Positions 10,819 to 22,389 of a stretch of DNA of 64,000 bases are shown here, one piece after another (positions within the stretch are counted from its first letter, which is position 1; every line of letters starts with the position of its first letter). The stretch spans positions 1,506,559-1,570,558 of the forward strand of contig RPFO01000891.1 in the NCBI GenBank assembly GCA_009746045.1, read 5' to 3'. The notes below the pieces were generated by a model. The model worked only from the letters and a program-made list of their open reading frames with translations, was not told the DNA's origin and ran no database searches. The DNA comes from Mesostigma viride (lineage: Eukaryota; Streptophyta; Mesostigmatophyceae; Mesostigmatales; Mesostigmataceae). The position numbers were made by a program, and so were the translations under genes.

Positions 10819-11587
10819 TAGGGTTGGGTCCACGCTGGATTTTGGGCAGCGAGTACGAGTACCGAGTACTACTCAGGCTAAAAAAAGTCGGCGAGTACGA
10901 GTACCGAGTACTACTCGGGCTCAGAAAAAGAAGGCGAGTACGAGTACCGAGTACTACTCGGGCTCAGAAAAAGCCGGCGAGTACGAGTAGCGAGTAGTAC
11001 TCGAGCTCAAAAAAGTAGGCGAGTACGAGTACCGAGTACTACTCGGGCTCAGAAAAAGAAGGCGAGTACGAGTAACGAGTAGTACTCGAGTAGTACTCGA
11101 GTACGGCCTGCGATACTATTGGCTGATATAATTTCCCTAAAATTTACAAAAAAAACTATGAATTAACGGGCCAAATATATCAAAGAGACAACAATATATA
11201 TACTTTCTGAAAATAACAATACTTTATGAAAAGAGACAACAAATATTAATGGCCGGCAGCACTAGGGTTGGGTCCACGCTGGATTTTGGGCAGCGAGTAC
11301 GAGTACCGAGTACTACTCAGGCTTAAAAAAGTCGGCGAGTACGAGTACCGAGTACTACTCGGGCTCAGAAAAAGAAGGCGAGTACGAGTAACGAGTAGTA
11401 CTCGTGCTAAAAAAAGTAGGCGAGTACGAGTAACGAGTAGTACTCGAGCTCAAAAAAGTAGGCGAGTACGAGTAACGAGTAGTACTCGGGCTCCAAAAAA
11501 AAGGCGAGTACCGAGTAGTGAGTAGTACTCACTACTCGGTACTCGCCTTTTGTACTCGTGGACTTAGTACTCGTGGACCCAACCCTA
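10819..11587. mobile_element. hAT-like non-autonomous element with 8-bp target duplication
   Basis: Perfect 16-bp terminal inverted repeats TAGGGTTGGGTCCACG (left, 10819) and CGTGGACCCAACCCTA (right, ending 11587) are flanked by identical 8-bp copies ATGCTCAC at 10811-10818 and 11588-11595. An 8-bp duplication is typical of hAT transposons. No transposase is encoded. The interior is an array of CGAGTAC/GTACTCG words that can fold back on itself. A third copy of the left terminus sits inside at 11264, so the element is composite. Confidence 0.85.
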
Positions 11588-11746
11588 ATGCTCACACACA
11601 ACATGGGATCGGGCGTCGCGTTTTGATGCGCGGGACCTCCGCCACCGTAGCGGCGGCGCCTTGCGCCCTGTAAATGCCCGGCCCATGCATGGCCTCACCC
11701 TCTTTGGCTTGTAGGGCGACGGTGCAGGCCGCAGTCGGTGCTAGCC

Positions 11747-14700
11747 ATGGCGACTGTTCTGGATATCCAGGTAATTAAAATGTTAGATTTTTGTAGCGTA
11801 TTGCGGAACACGGCGTTAATTTACTATGCGGCTGGTAGTTTTCTGGGATCTCTCCGTTCATTGGGACTTAATCATATTTCGTTTTCCTGTTACTGCCATA
11901 TGCTGCCTAATCGTGTACACAGACGGAAAGGGCCTTCCAAAAGCAGACCGGTGGCTTTACAAAGTAAGCGTAAAAGTTTTGTTACGTCCTCTTCTTTTTT
12001 CCCCTTTAGTATGCTTTCAAGTTATACGTCTGCGGTATCACGTGGGCTCCAACTCACTCGATGAGGGCTATGCGAGTGCGTTGCTTGGGCATGGGTTCAG
12101 GGCCAAGTTCAAGAATGGACGGTTCGTGAGGAGCGTGGGTCTTGGCTTCAAGACGCCACGTGAGGCCATCGAAGGTAAGGCCTCGCCGTATGTTTGACGA
12201 AGCTCGTTAGTCAGCTATCGCACGTTTGCAGGATCGTACAGGTCCTTGCGGCGCGGCAGGCCCCGCGGGTTGTGGCTACCTTTTGACATTTCCCCCACCG
12301 GCGCCTTGTTGCTTTGCAGGTGGTTACATTGACAAGAAGTGCCCATTCACCGGCAACATCAGCATTCGTGGGCGTATTCTGTCTGGCCACGTGTGGTCCA
12401 CGAAGATGCACCGGACTATCATCGTTCGCCGAGATTATTTGCACTACGTCAAGAAGTACATGAGGTAGGCTGTGTCTGTCATTATTGCGGGCATGCTGTA
12501 AATTTGACGAAAAATGTGACATTTAGCAATGGTAAGACATTCGGTTATTTCCATGACACGTCCGTGCTTCTCCTCTTCAAAGCTGGAGAGTTGCCTAAGA
12601 AGATGATACTGAAAGAGGCCGACGCTGCTGCCCTTAGAGGACGGAGGAATATGTTGAGAAGTAATGGCATAGTCCTGGCCAGGATTTATCTTGGTAGATT
12701 TGCGATGACCACGGTGAGAGTGCTCCACCAAGCATTGGTAGCTGTTGGTGGAGCACCTATATCTCAGGAGTGCCTTCTATTATTCAGGCAATTGCAGTTA
12801 TGTTGGGTGAAACTTCAGCCCCTCCTTGCTGTAAGAGGGCTTGTTTGTGTGTCTCTATTTGCTTGCCTGGTTTCCAGCTCCTTAAGTAAATAGTGCAATG
12901 CCTTGGGATAGCAGTGCGTGTGTATCGATGCTTATATAAGTTTTAAACAGTTCCTAGGTATTGCAGCATTGACAACCTAAGGGAAAGATTGTTTGCTTAG
13001 GGTGGGTCGGGCTATGCCCGCATGGTGAGTATGTCATTTCCTGTCATAGACAGGTTCCCGATACGCGGCCAACTTTCTTCCCCTCCACCTGTGTTCGTTC
13101 AGAGCACGCTATCTTTCACCATCAGGCGGGGACAGATTAGGGGACCAGGGCCTGTATGTGTTTGCAGGGCAGAAGCAGTCTTCCCGCACAGGTGGCATGA
13201 TGATCTGCAGTGTTTCTGTTGTGTTGCGCTGGCCAGTGGCAAGCGTGTAGCACAGGCGGGCTTCTTTACGCCCTTGCCACTGGCGCCCACTCCCTGCTAT
13301 TCACATCAGCAAAATCTTACAACCGGGATAGCTTGACCCCGCCTTCACACGCTAGATGGTACTGAGACAAGGACTGGTATGTTGTTTTTGGACTGGCCAG
13401 CCTGTTATGCAACTGGCGAATGAGATATGATTGATGTAGAGAGAAAATTGCAGCAGTCAATTTACTACCTCCCCGTCCTGTCAGGCTGTTTTGGTCCCTT
13501 TTGTGCGTCTATGTGTGTTTGGCCATGTGCATCCCTGCTGGCTTCATGACCGCCCATTCTTTGTTGGCACCTGCGCTATGATGGGTCTTTTTTGCAAAGT
13601 GGTTACCGCAGGATTTGTATTACGTGCTGCAGGCAAATTGTTTTGCCATCAACCACGAAGTAGCAATAGTTGTCATCAAGCGTGATTTAGGCCTGGTCAC
13701 ATTAGTCTGCTGATCTTATGGAAGTGCATACCAGTACTACAGAAATTAACTATGGAAATGCATACAAGCTCTACACCAGCACGATGCCTGGCTCTATGCA
13801 TGGGAAGTCATCTCTGTCAGGAATTTATCCCAGCAGTCGCTGCCCCGCCCCTTCGCCCTGTCTCCTTTCCCTGGCCCGGTGTCTATTGCCTCCTCTGCCC
13901 TTCCCACCGCCCTTCTTTGGGTTCAATGAATACTAAGCAGTGAGGTATCCCACGGACGGGTGCCCTCCATGATGGCAACATTGAGATCTATTTATGGAGG
14001 CATTCCCTTCATCGACAAGCTCCTTGCACAAATACCAGTGGGGAAGGTTATCTCCTGGCACCTTGTTAGCTGATGTGCCTGTAGCAATGGGCTGACGGGT
14101 TGCGATGTGTGGCATCACTTACGCGAATGGTTGCATCACTTCAATGTGGCTATGGGCAGGTACGAGAAGCGCCACAAGAACATTGCCGCCCACCTGTCGC
14201 CGTGCTTCCGTGTGAAGGAGGGGGATGTCGTCATCTGCGGGCAGTGCAGGTGCGTGCCTTCCTTGCATGCCCATGCATGATGCCCACACACCTGTATTCT
14301 GCCCTGTTAAGACGTTGGTAAGCGGCCCATGGTGCATCAAATGCGTGCATCAAGGGGGGGCCGGGGGGTGGGGGGTGTGGGGGGGGGGTAAGGGCTCAGG
14401 GGTAGGCCATCTTGGGTTAGTGAGGTGTGCTGCGTACTTTTTGCGATATCGCGCGCATGATTGCTGCCCTGAGCGGTGCAGTGGACAAACAATGCTAGCA
14501 GATGACAGGTGTTCTTGCCTGGGCAAGACTTGCTTTACACAGCGGCCATGTCGTGCAGCCTGTGGATAGCGCAACAAGAGGGTGATTCTAGGGCATGTTT
14601 GGGTACCTGTATAGTCTGGAGGGTAGACATAAGGAGGAATACAATCAATTAGGGAGCATGCGTGATGCGGTGATGGCATGCAATTTTCGGCCGGCATGTG

Positions 14701-15163
14701 GTTCATGGAGGAGGTGGCAAGCTTCTGTGCGTGGGATGATGAGTTGTAAGTGGATAGGTGGGGTTATCATTGGCTTGTGAGTGGGCTTGGGGTGTGTGCG
14801 GCCAGGTCACGTGAGTGTTATGCTAAACTTCTTGCAGGCCTTGTGGTGGGATAAGGTCTGGAGGCCCAAGATGCCCCGTCCCCATTCCCTTCTGTTTTAG
14901 CCGCCTGAAGAGTCCCTCACAAAGAGATTGTCTGATGGCATTGTAGCGGGAATGTCACTTTGGTGGCATTTTTGTGTGGTTGTTGTTAATTATGTCATTT
15001 TCATTATTGCTTTCTGACGCAACCTGCTTGGTGGTGTCAATCATGCCTGGTTTCTCCTTATCTTTGCACCTGCAGGCCACTGTCGAAGACGGTGCGCTTC
15101 AATGTCCTCAGGGTTATCCCGATGGGCGCTGAGACTTCCTCTAAGGTGTTCAAGGCCCAGTAA
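11747..15163 (+). CDS. RPS11: 40S ribosomal protein S11 (uS17), six exons
   Basis: Exons: 11747-11770, 11923-11963, 12101-12174, 12320-12464, 14160-14249 and 15076-15163. All introns are GT-AG with matching phases; the protein is 153 residues, close to the usual 150-160. Diagnostic blocks are [78 protein letters not shown] and [17 protein letters not shown]. The VKEGD and GQCRPLS forms are those of plants and green algae. It is a structural component of the cytosolic small ribosomal subunit and contacts 18S rRNA. The first exon encodes only eight residues, as is common for ribosomal protein genes. Intron 4 (about 1.7 kb) is unusually long for a ribosomal protein gene. Confidence 0.95.
12720..12756. 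repeat. Perfect 12-bp stem hairpin in RPS11 intron 4
   Basis: GTGCTCCACCAA and TTGGTGGAGCAC are exact reverse complements separated by 13 bases. No snoRNA boxes are evident around it. Confidence 0.8.
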
Positions 15164-16326
15164 ATTGTCTGTGCATGCTAGCCTAGCCACATACTGGCGG
15201 AGGAGATCCAAAGAGTGGCTGATGTGAGGAGCTGTCTACCTATCCCCATGGGAAGGCTGCTGCGTGATCATTGTCAGCAGCTATCTGTTGCACGCACAGC
15301 ATGTTATTGACCGATGGCATGCATGACATAGCATTGAGGCTATTTTCCTTGGGACAAAGAGCTTGCCCATATCGCTTTGTTTTATAGTTAAATTTATTCA
15401 TCATAAGTCTTAGGAATTTGGACAAGAAATGTCTCATTCCTACGTGGCTCAAAGGATACTTTATGCAACTTTGTGCGCACGTGTCAAGTAAAATTGTTGC
15501 TTGAACAGTCTCGATTCCCTGGAGGCACAGAATTGCCAGCAAAGTCTCATGTGGAAATGGACTTGTGGTAATGGTTGTCTCACTTAAAATTAAAATCAGG
15601 AGGATGTGGTGGACTAGACATTGACGTTCGAGGTGGTGAATAGTCAGTTAAGGGGACGGTCCTGGCGCGAATAATTTTGGCGCCGAAAAATTCGCGGTAC
15701 CCGTCCGTACCGTGAAAAAGTGGTGCACGGTGGGCGCACCCCTACCGGAGCTGGCCATGGCGACGTGCTTTCAGGCAGAGTAGAAAAAGATAGCTCCCGG
15801 AATGCAGAGAAACTGAGACGATGAGTAAATGATACTACTTCGTAGCGGAGTTCGCGTTTTTTGCAGTGTCGATGATTTTATTGATGACCATCGCCACGGG
15901 GGTCCAATCTGATGTTTTCGTCGAGAGGAATAAATTAGAATGCACGCTGGCGGCGGTGATTGTCAGGTTTTATGGGCTTTACCTAGCGTCAAGGATGCGT
16001 TTGAATTGTTATTGGTAAAGCTTTAAAAAATTTGCTGGGTTTCGGCAAGATTTCCGTCATGATCGGTAAGACACTCTCCATGCAGGCTCGCGGGATGCGC
16101 GTCTTATTATTCCATGGAAGGTTGTTCTTTCTTGCGCCGCTGGGCGAAGGACAATTCCGGTAATGGTACGATCGTGTGATCAACGTGACCCTACTAATGT
16201 TTCGCTTCCTTTATGGGTTATCAACGCAAGTTTTCGGCTTTTTTCCGTGCAGTTAGCGCCAGGTATATAATGCCATTCCGTGCTGCGCATCGCCAGATTC
16301 CTGGCACCTTTCAGTGGTTTTTATTC
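15164..16326. other. Intergenic downstream of RPS11
   Basis: No gene is recognised. At about 15680-15710 a short hairpin (CGCGAAT / ATTCGCG arms around GGCGCC) follows the word TTAAGGGGACGG, possibly the edge of a small DNA element. Confidence 0.4.
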
Positions 16327-16461
16327 TGATCAGGCACTCCGCAAAGGTGAAAACCTTTGCGTTCAGTGCCGGGCCGCGGAAAACGCGGAAAACGCGATCT
16401 GCAAATGAATCCGACCGGAATCGAATTGGGGACCTCTCGCATCAATTTTGCTGACTATAGG
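16327..16461 (-). mobile_element. Truncated copy of the tRNA-like SINE
   Basis: Only the 3' half of the element is present, from the B box to the terminal CGCAAAGGT hairpin, on the minus strand. It abuts the LINE fragment beginning at about 16481 and is read through in frame by that fragment's first open frame, so the first residues of that frame are SINE-derived. Confidence 0.85.
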
Positions 16462-16480
16462 TGGTTTTTATGTACGTTGC

Positions 16481-17620
16481 ATGGCTGGGACGTCATTGTC
16501 AAGAACTTCAAGATGGAGGAAGGTGAGAATTCCGAGAAGCTTTTGCGTGCGTTTGAGAGAGAAATTCTTGGTCGCATGGGCCTTAACGGTGAGATCGAGC
16601 TGGCCGCCCACCGCCTTCCCCGCGCGCGCGGTAAGGCAGGGCCGCCCCCGCTCCTCCTCACCTTTAAGACCCCGGCGGACAAGATTTCTTTTCTCCGACG
16701 CCGCAAGCGGCTCGAGAAGACTCTCTTCACCCTTGATGACGACTTGACCCTGGCGCAGCAACAACGGCGACGGGAGCTATGGCCGACCTACCTCCAGCTC
16801 CGGCAGACCAAGGCGGGGCAGCCGGTGTACTGGAAGGGGGCGGCCATCTACGTCGGCCACAAGCCCTGGCAGGCGACCCCCGCGGCCCCAACGACTCCAG
16901 ACGCCCCAGCTTAGGGGAATACAGCAGTAGTAGTGTAGAATAGATAGACCGTGGCCATGTACATGTACGCCTATCTAATTAAAGTCATAGCAGCGCACCC
17001 CGGTGGAGCACACGGGGGACGGCACGGCGCCGGTCAGCCTTGACCGCTGGTTGGCCCACAATGTTTCCTTGACCGGTGGGGCTCGCGCCCCCCCCCCGCC
17101 GCTTCACCCCGAGACGGCCGCTCGCCTCGGGGTCGCCGGACCCCCGCCGCCGCCAGCGCCCCCCTCCTCGGCCGCGGACTACCAAGTCCCCGCCTTGCAG
17201 GAGGGCTGCCTTGCCACTGACGACGTCGTCCCCGCCTTCACTTTGAAGGAATTGGACGGCGCCCTTGCTCGCCTGCGGTACGATGCGGCGGTCGGTGCCG
17301 ACCACCTTTCTGCTTCAGGAGCTGCTGAAGACCCCTGATCTGGCGGTTAGGGATCTTCTGCTGGCGTTCTGCAACCGTGTCCTGCTCTCTGACGAGCCTC
17401 CGCCTGCTGAGTGGCAGACGGCCATCCGCGTCATGCTGTACAAGAAGGGCTCTGCTGCTGACCCCGCGGTAACTACCGGGGTGTCTGCCTCCAGAGCGCC
17501 GCGCTGAAGGTCTTCATGCGCATGATGCTGCACAGGCTCCGCGCCGCGCTGGACCCACACCTGGGTGAGTCTCAGATGGGTTTCCGTCGTGGTCGTGACC
17601 CCGCTTTCGGGGGACGGGGC
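16481..17620 (+). pseudogene. LINE (non-LTR retrotransposon) remnant: ORF1 C-part and 5' part of reverse transcriptase
   Basis: ORF1 part (about 16490-16914): an RRM-like start (DVIVKNF), a basic stretch (LRRRKRLEKTLF), the block YLQLRQTK and PVYWKGAAIYVGHK near the end, then a stop. The ORF2 part follows in three successive frames: FTLKELDGALARLRYDAAVG, then WQTAIRVMLYKKG, then NYRGVCLQSAALKVF and QMGFRRGRD. These are the N-terminal reverse-transcriptase motifs. At least two frameshifts are needed, and the YADD region is missing, so the copy is dead. The ORF1 piece resembles the ORF1-only elements at 21.5 and 27.6 kb. Confidence 0.8.
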
Positions 17621-17727
17621 GTCCGGCTCGGGGACCGGCGCGGCGCGGGTCTGGGCCTGGTCTGGGGACTCTCCCCGTCGCGGGTGGTGTCGATCGCGGT
17701 CTGGGGACTGCCGTCGCGGTGCGAGGG

Positions 17728-17810
17728 GACGACCATGTGCGTGGGCCAGAAACCCCCCACGTGTCCTGGACGACGATGTGCGTGGGCCAGAAACCCCCCA
17801 CGTGTCTTGG
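17728..17810. repeat. Two tandem copies of a 41-bp unit
   Basis: GGACGACCATGTGCGTGGGC and the following AGAAACCCCCCACGTGTC appear twice in a row with one or two differences. Confidence 0.85.
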
Positions 17811-18086
17811 CGCCTGTCCTGGGCTGCGTGTGTCCTGGATCCAGGAATTTAGGAGACGCATTCATATTACCCACCCACAACCGACAGGTATTTTAGGCGC
17901 AAGACACCGACAACGCGGACGAGAATTTGCCGTTCACAAAAGAAAGCGACGGTCGTCACAGAAATATGGACGCGAAACGGATGCGGGAAGAATGCCCTGC
18001 TCCGGCATTAGGAAGAGGATGCCGGAGGCCAGCGTGGCAGCGACGGGAAAGAAGGCAGAGCGGGCTGTGGGCGTAGCCGGGCTGGT

Positions 18087-18340
18087 TTGTTTCAGGCGCG
18101 ACCTCCCCCAACTGCTCCCCCAGCAGCAAACGGCGAGATATCGGAGGGCAGGCGCGAGTGCTTTGACTCGCGGAACCGCATGACCCTTCAAACGTTGAGG
18201 CGATATCAATCAGCATGGAAACGTTTCTGTGCGTTTCATCACGCGACACCGGAGTATGCGGAGGGCTAGGAACACCTTTCTACAGTGGGGGCGGTCGAGC
18301 AGTATCTGGAAAGCCGAAAAGACACAGAGGCAGATGTATA
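18087..18340 (+). pseudogene. Tyrosine-recombinase N-terminal fragment
   Basis: The frame reads TLQTLRRYQSAWKRFCAFHH, then after an in-frame TAG continues TVGAVEQYLESRKD. This is the look of the SAM-like core-binding domain of a tyrosine recombinase, an assignment made by pattern only. The sequence ends where the TTAA tail of the next retroposon begins, so the 3' catalytic part is lost or displaced. Confidence 0.45.
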
Positions 18341-18860
18341 ATTAATTAATTAATTAAACACGTGCTCCCGTTGGGGAGTCACGGAGCACTGAAGTGCTTT
18401 TAATCCCTGTGTGTGCACTACAGGAGAAAGGGCAGAGACCCCCAGTCTCCTTCATGCCAAAGGCATGCCACAGCTGCAATCGGGCGCGGCTAGCTAAAAG
18501 GACAGGCTAACGATCCGGCAAACTGTGGGTGCAATAAGACCCATGTAAGCGGGGCATAACAAGTATAGCGTGGGCAAGTAATCTGACCATAGCACGGGCG
18601 TAGCATGGCTGTGCTAGGACTAGGCTAAGGCTATGGCGGGTTGTGTACCGTGCGTTGGCGGCACGTGACTAGGTATGTTGGCACAGCTAGGCGAACATTC
18701 TAGGCATGGCTGCCTTAGCGGCAGTGACTCCAATGGTTACAATTGCTAGGGCTATTGCTATTCTAGCCCGCTGGGGGCGTCCACATCTTGTGGTTGATCA
18801 TCAGGTCCCCGCCCCTCCAGTACACCTTGGGCTTCTGGGGGTCCTGCTTATGGCGGAGGT
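18340..18860 (-). mobile_element. Retroposon with ORF1 C-terminus and stem-loop plus (TTAA)n tail
   Basis: The tail (TTAATTAA repeated) is at the left edge, next to a CTCCCGTTGGGGAG hairpin. At the right, minus-strand codons read KVYWRGGDLMINHK followed by a stop, aligning with PVYWKGAAIYVGHK of the LINE ORF1 at 16.9 kb. About 450 bp of non-coding 3' region separates the ORF1 end from the tail. The copy is 5'-truncated. Confidence 0.7.
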
Positions 18861-19029
18861 AATTAGATGTATAATGCACTGTGGTTTCTGAGCTGTGTGT
18901 GTCCGGTCCCATGTTTCAAAGCACAACCTTACAAGTCTCTGCTGCTGCATCTGGGGCATCGGTCAGGCCGCAATTCACACGCTGTATTTCCCACTTTGTA
19001 TTTGGATGCTGTCGTACCAATGTTTCACT

Positions 19030-20157
19030 CGTTGCAGGGGAAGGCCACCCTGGATAAGGTCCTGAACGCGTTGGCATTTTTTCGCACCAGGTGGTACTTC
19101 ATCCATGCGAAGGGCACAGCCCCCGACGTGGGTGAACATGAGGGAATCAAGATTTACAAGGCATCTGCGTCATCGAGGTCCAAGGAGCGGGCCATTCCCG
19201 AGTAAGTGGTGGTGATACTACTCTCTTTGGACATCTGGTTTGCCATGCTTCTAGGGATGAATTTCTCTCTGGCGTTCATGGTTTGCATTGTATGAACGCG
19301 GTGTTCATTTTTTGTGGCAATGCCCTTGTGTTTTGGTGCCCTATTCAGGAACGCGTAGCAGGATGCAGCAAGGCATATCACCACGTTGAAGTACGGCGAC
19401 GCAGAGTTCAGGGCTGCTAACCGGCATTTCCTCGAGCTGAGCTGCGAGGGCATGTTCGCGGACAGAGAGAGGCAACAACACCTTGCCAACCAGATGCGGT
19501 AAGAGTTTTCCCTAGCATGGCTATTACAATACCTTTCTGGCTAGGTTGGTGTCCTTGCATGGTGTCAACAGATATCTCTGAGCCTTCTGCAAGAACTTCA
19601 ACAGCAATACCTGTAGTGCTTCCATGGTTTCTTATTATAGTGGTACATGGGTTGTGCTGTATCACCAAGTTCATAGCCTTGCAGGCTTTGTCCACAAGTT
19701 CAATGTTGGTTGTGACCTGATCATGGGTTTTGTGGCATTTATGCTTGCTTGGGTACAAAGATTTTCGTTATTGCCACGCCCGTCCCGACTTCCCCCCAAT
19801 GCATACCCACCCAGAGCCGACTTCCTTGACAACCACCTTACTGCATTGCGCTCCATGGGGACGCGCAAGACCAACCTGCAACCTGCCATGCGTGTTCGCG
19901 CTGCAATACCATACTGAGCCGTACGCTGAGACTGCGGTCATGATCTCCATGGTGGATTCTAAACAGCTCCGTGAAGGCGATGGCATGATACAGCATGTCA
20001 GGTGGTGGTGGTGGATGGTTTGCAATGTCAGCACATGCCCCCGACTTGCAAGAGCCTCAACATGCGCAAGGAGTTCAAGGCCATGCACGAGGAGAAGTTC
20101 CCGGGCGCATTGGCCGAGGTTGATGTAGGACGTGTTGGGTCGATTTAGGAGGTTGGT
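19030..20157 (+). CDS. Unrecognised multi-exon gene (partial model)
   Basis: Exon-like blocks with good splice signals lie on the plus strand. About 19038-19201 follows TTGCAG, includes LAFFRTRWYFIHAKG, and ends at a GTAAGT donor. About 19382-19499 is TLKYGDAEFRAANRHFLEL followed by a Gln-rich stretch, ending at GTAAGA. Later pieces read AVMISMVDSKQLREGD (about 19925) and SLNMRKEFKAMHEEKFPG (about 20050), ending at a stop near 20150. The first two blocks join in phase; later junctions and the start are unresolved. I do not recognise the family, and no domain can be named. It could be a genuine gene or a domesticated or decayed transposon gene. Confidence 0.4.
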
Positions 20158-21091
20158 ATCCAGGAGGCATCGACCCTTCGCCGTGCATCTCAAAATGGCC
20201 GGGGTGCCTGAACTTGGTGATTGGGCAGTGCTACATCATGCAGATTGTGCGTCTGCCATTGCAATTTCAGTGACCAGTGACCGGGATTTCACTGCACATG
20301 TGTGCAGTTTTTTCATATTACAGTTTTTTCATATATAAGAGGCCCAGCAACCCGGCCAGATTGAGATGCAGCATGTGCATGTGGGGTGATGATGTATTCA
20401 GTTGCCTACTGAATACAGTTATGATCAATGTCATGCAAGTGTCTGTGTATCTTTTGTAGCACTTGTATTAAATGAGATAACTATATGTTGGTTGTCTCAT
20501 TTTCCCACTAATGTATGTAAAGACTGTCATTCATGCTACACAACAAGACAGGGCAGGGACACCTGTCCTATTCTCTCACCCCGTCTCTCGTGCATTGCCA
20601 AATATCATTAGGAGGCAGGGCTGGCAGGCCACAGCCCACAGGTAATATAAAAAGCTACTCACTCTAGGAGAGGCCGCGCACGGCATCCACTGTGAGTGCA
20701 GTAGTCAGAATTAATAATAAATTCTCAATTTGACCAAAATGTGATGCATGTCCGGCCATAGGCCATAGGTAGGGAGTATATATTTTCTCATTGATAAACG
20801 GGTGTAAACTCTTGCTGTCTCATCATCATTAATTAATTAATTAATTAAAATCATAGCTCCGTTGGGAGCATATGTAACACATAGCCCTGAGAAAGGGGCA
20901 TCTATGGGTTTGTAATACAATCAGGGCGACAACCTGCAGGTGGAGGATGTACAACTGTCACCTGCTCTGGGTGCACAAGGTGCACCTGCACCGCCATGAT
21001 GGTTCATGCCTCCTTATCAAGCACAGGCACCCAGGGGGGGCTTGAGGAGAGGGCCTAGAAGGCCTGCATGACATATGGGGTGGAGGGTATG

Positions 21092-21385
21092 TTCTGATCA
21101 GACACTCCGCAAAGGTGAAAACCTTTGCGTTCAGTGCCGGGCCGCGGAAAACGCGGAAAACGCGATCTACAAATGAATCCGACCTGAATCGAACTGGGGA
21201 CCTCTCGCACCAAATTTTGCTGACAATAGGACGGACGTCTCCGGTTACCATGGCATCGCCAACTTACACCTACAGTCATCCGCAAAATTTCTCCTGTCCG
21301 GGGAGTGATGCAAGCCTTTCGGATTTGGTACTAGATAAATCACTCGAGATCTGTGTGTAGGAGTACTACACACGTGTCTGCTGGA
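21092..21385 (-). mobile_element. tRNA-like SINE, full-length copy nested in a retroposon
   Basis: This is the inverted full-length relative of the SINE at 10418-10721, with the same B box and 3' hairpin. Both sides carry TGGAGGGTATGT, which looks like a 12-bp target duplication. However, the sister host copy at 27.4 kb already has two TGGAGGGTAT words about 30 bp apart, so the duplication may partly predate the insertion. Confidence 0.75.
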
Positions 21386-21478
21386 GGGTATGTGGCTAGG
21401 CTATAGCTGGTGTACACATGGCATCTCAGCAGAGAGTAACTCCCTGCATAGGCATCGCATGGCTAAATTCTGAATGCA

Positions 21479-22360
21479 TCATCCCCTGGCTTGTTGCTTG
21501 AGTTGTGCCGCGATGGTGGAGGTGGTGGAGGTGGTATGATGCTTAAGCAAGTCCGCCCAGGTGGAGGGAACATCACTGGCCGGGCCAGCAGGTGCCGGCT
21601 GGGCAGCGATTTCCTGCACCGCTTGGGCGGTGAGGCCGGCGGTGTCATGCAAGCTCTCAAGGGCGGTGGCGGTGGCTTGAAGGCGTTGGTCGAGGTCGAG
21701 GAGCTGGGCTTTGATGTCGGCAGTGAAGGCGGAAACGGCGGTGGAGGTGGAGGCGGCGGCGGTGGAAATGTGAGGAAGTTCAGCAGTCAGCGTGCCGCCG
21801 ATTGCTGAAATGTCGGCAGCAAGGGGGGTCACGTGCTGCTGAAAGGCTTCCGCGAGGATGGAACGAAGGGTGGGGGCGGTGACGGTTGCAGCCCAGATCT
21901 CGCCGTCGGAGCGCTGGAGAAGGGAGTTGAGGATGGCGTGCTGGAGTTCGGGGCGGGGGATGTTTCCGGGCAGCGGGAGGGGGAGCCATCGGCGGCCGTC
22001 CGGGAGGAGGAGGCGACGGTTGGAGTGGAGATGGTGGCACAGGTCGTGAAGCGAAGCGTAATCCCCGAAGAAGATGCAGCGCATAGCATCGGTCGGAGAA
22101 ATGGTGGCCCAGTCGTAATCTGCGACCTTGAAAGGCCGGGGCCGGAAGCTCGGTTCTGAGGGGCGTGAAGACCCTCCTGTTTGGTCGGCTGAGCGGGTGC
22201 GCTTGGGGTCAGGCGATGCAGATGGCGAGGCGTTAAGGCCGGGAGGTTGCTGGACGACCACCAGTGCACGACTAGTGTCATCGCTGCCTGCATGCCGGAC
22301 CTGATGGCGAAGCTGCAGCCGGAGCTGCAGACGTATTCTCATCATCATGTTATGCTTCAT
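21479..22360 (-). CDS. Retroposon ORF1-type protein (293 residues)
   Basis: Order of features: a short basic leader, a Pro/Ser-rich linker, a conserved block VADYDWATISPTDAMRCIFF (about 95-115), an aromatic/basic segment, then a long Ala/Thr-rich region with heptad-like spacing (about 165-255), likely a coiled coil for trimerisation. The RRM-like block present in the sister copy (NVIVKHF) is deleted here. ORF1 proteins of LINEs bind element RNA in the cytoplasm; that role is inferred from layout, not from a family match. Confidence 0.55.
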   Translation of the reverse strand: MKHNMMMRIRLQLRLQLRHQVRHAGSDDTSRALVVVQQPPGLNASPSASPDPKRTRSADQTGGSSRPSEPSFRPRPFKVADYDWATISPTDAMRCIFFGDYASLHDLCHHLHSNRRLLLPDGRRWLPLPLPGNIPRPELQHAILNSLLQRSDGEIWAATVTAPTLRSILAEAFQQHVTPLAADISAIGGTLTAELPHISTAAASTSTAVSAFTADIKAQLLDLDQRLQATATALESLHDTAGLTAQAVQEIAAQPAPAGPASDVPSTWADLLKHHTTSTTSTIAAQLKQQARG

Positions 22361-22389
22361 GTCATGTTATGTTTCATGTATGTATTGTC

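Larger units (their letters stand above)
20829..22360 (-). mobile_element. ORF1-only non-LTR retroposon with SINE-like 3' module, copy 1
   Basis: On the minus strand: ORF1 (22360-21479), a junction reading GATGATGCATTCAGAATTTA, a roughly 600-bp 3' module including CAGGGAGTTACTCTCTGCTG, the terminal stem-loop CTCCCAACGGAG and a (TTAA)n tail at 20829-20849. A SINE is inserted at 21092-21385. The same architecture and the same junction occur in the copy at 27170-28570, so this is a propagating unit and not a chance truncation. Confidence 0.7.

Noticed and set aside
14341-14400. G-quadruplex regulatory element
   Set aside because: A G-rich run exists in an RPS11 intron, but nothing links it to regulation.
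16357-16914. A single 185-residue gene starting at 16357
   Set aside because: The first ~35 codons are SINE sequence read through; only the part from about 16490 is LINE ORF1.
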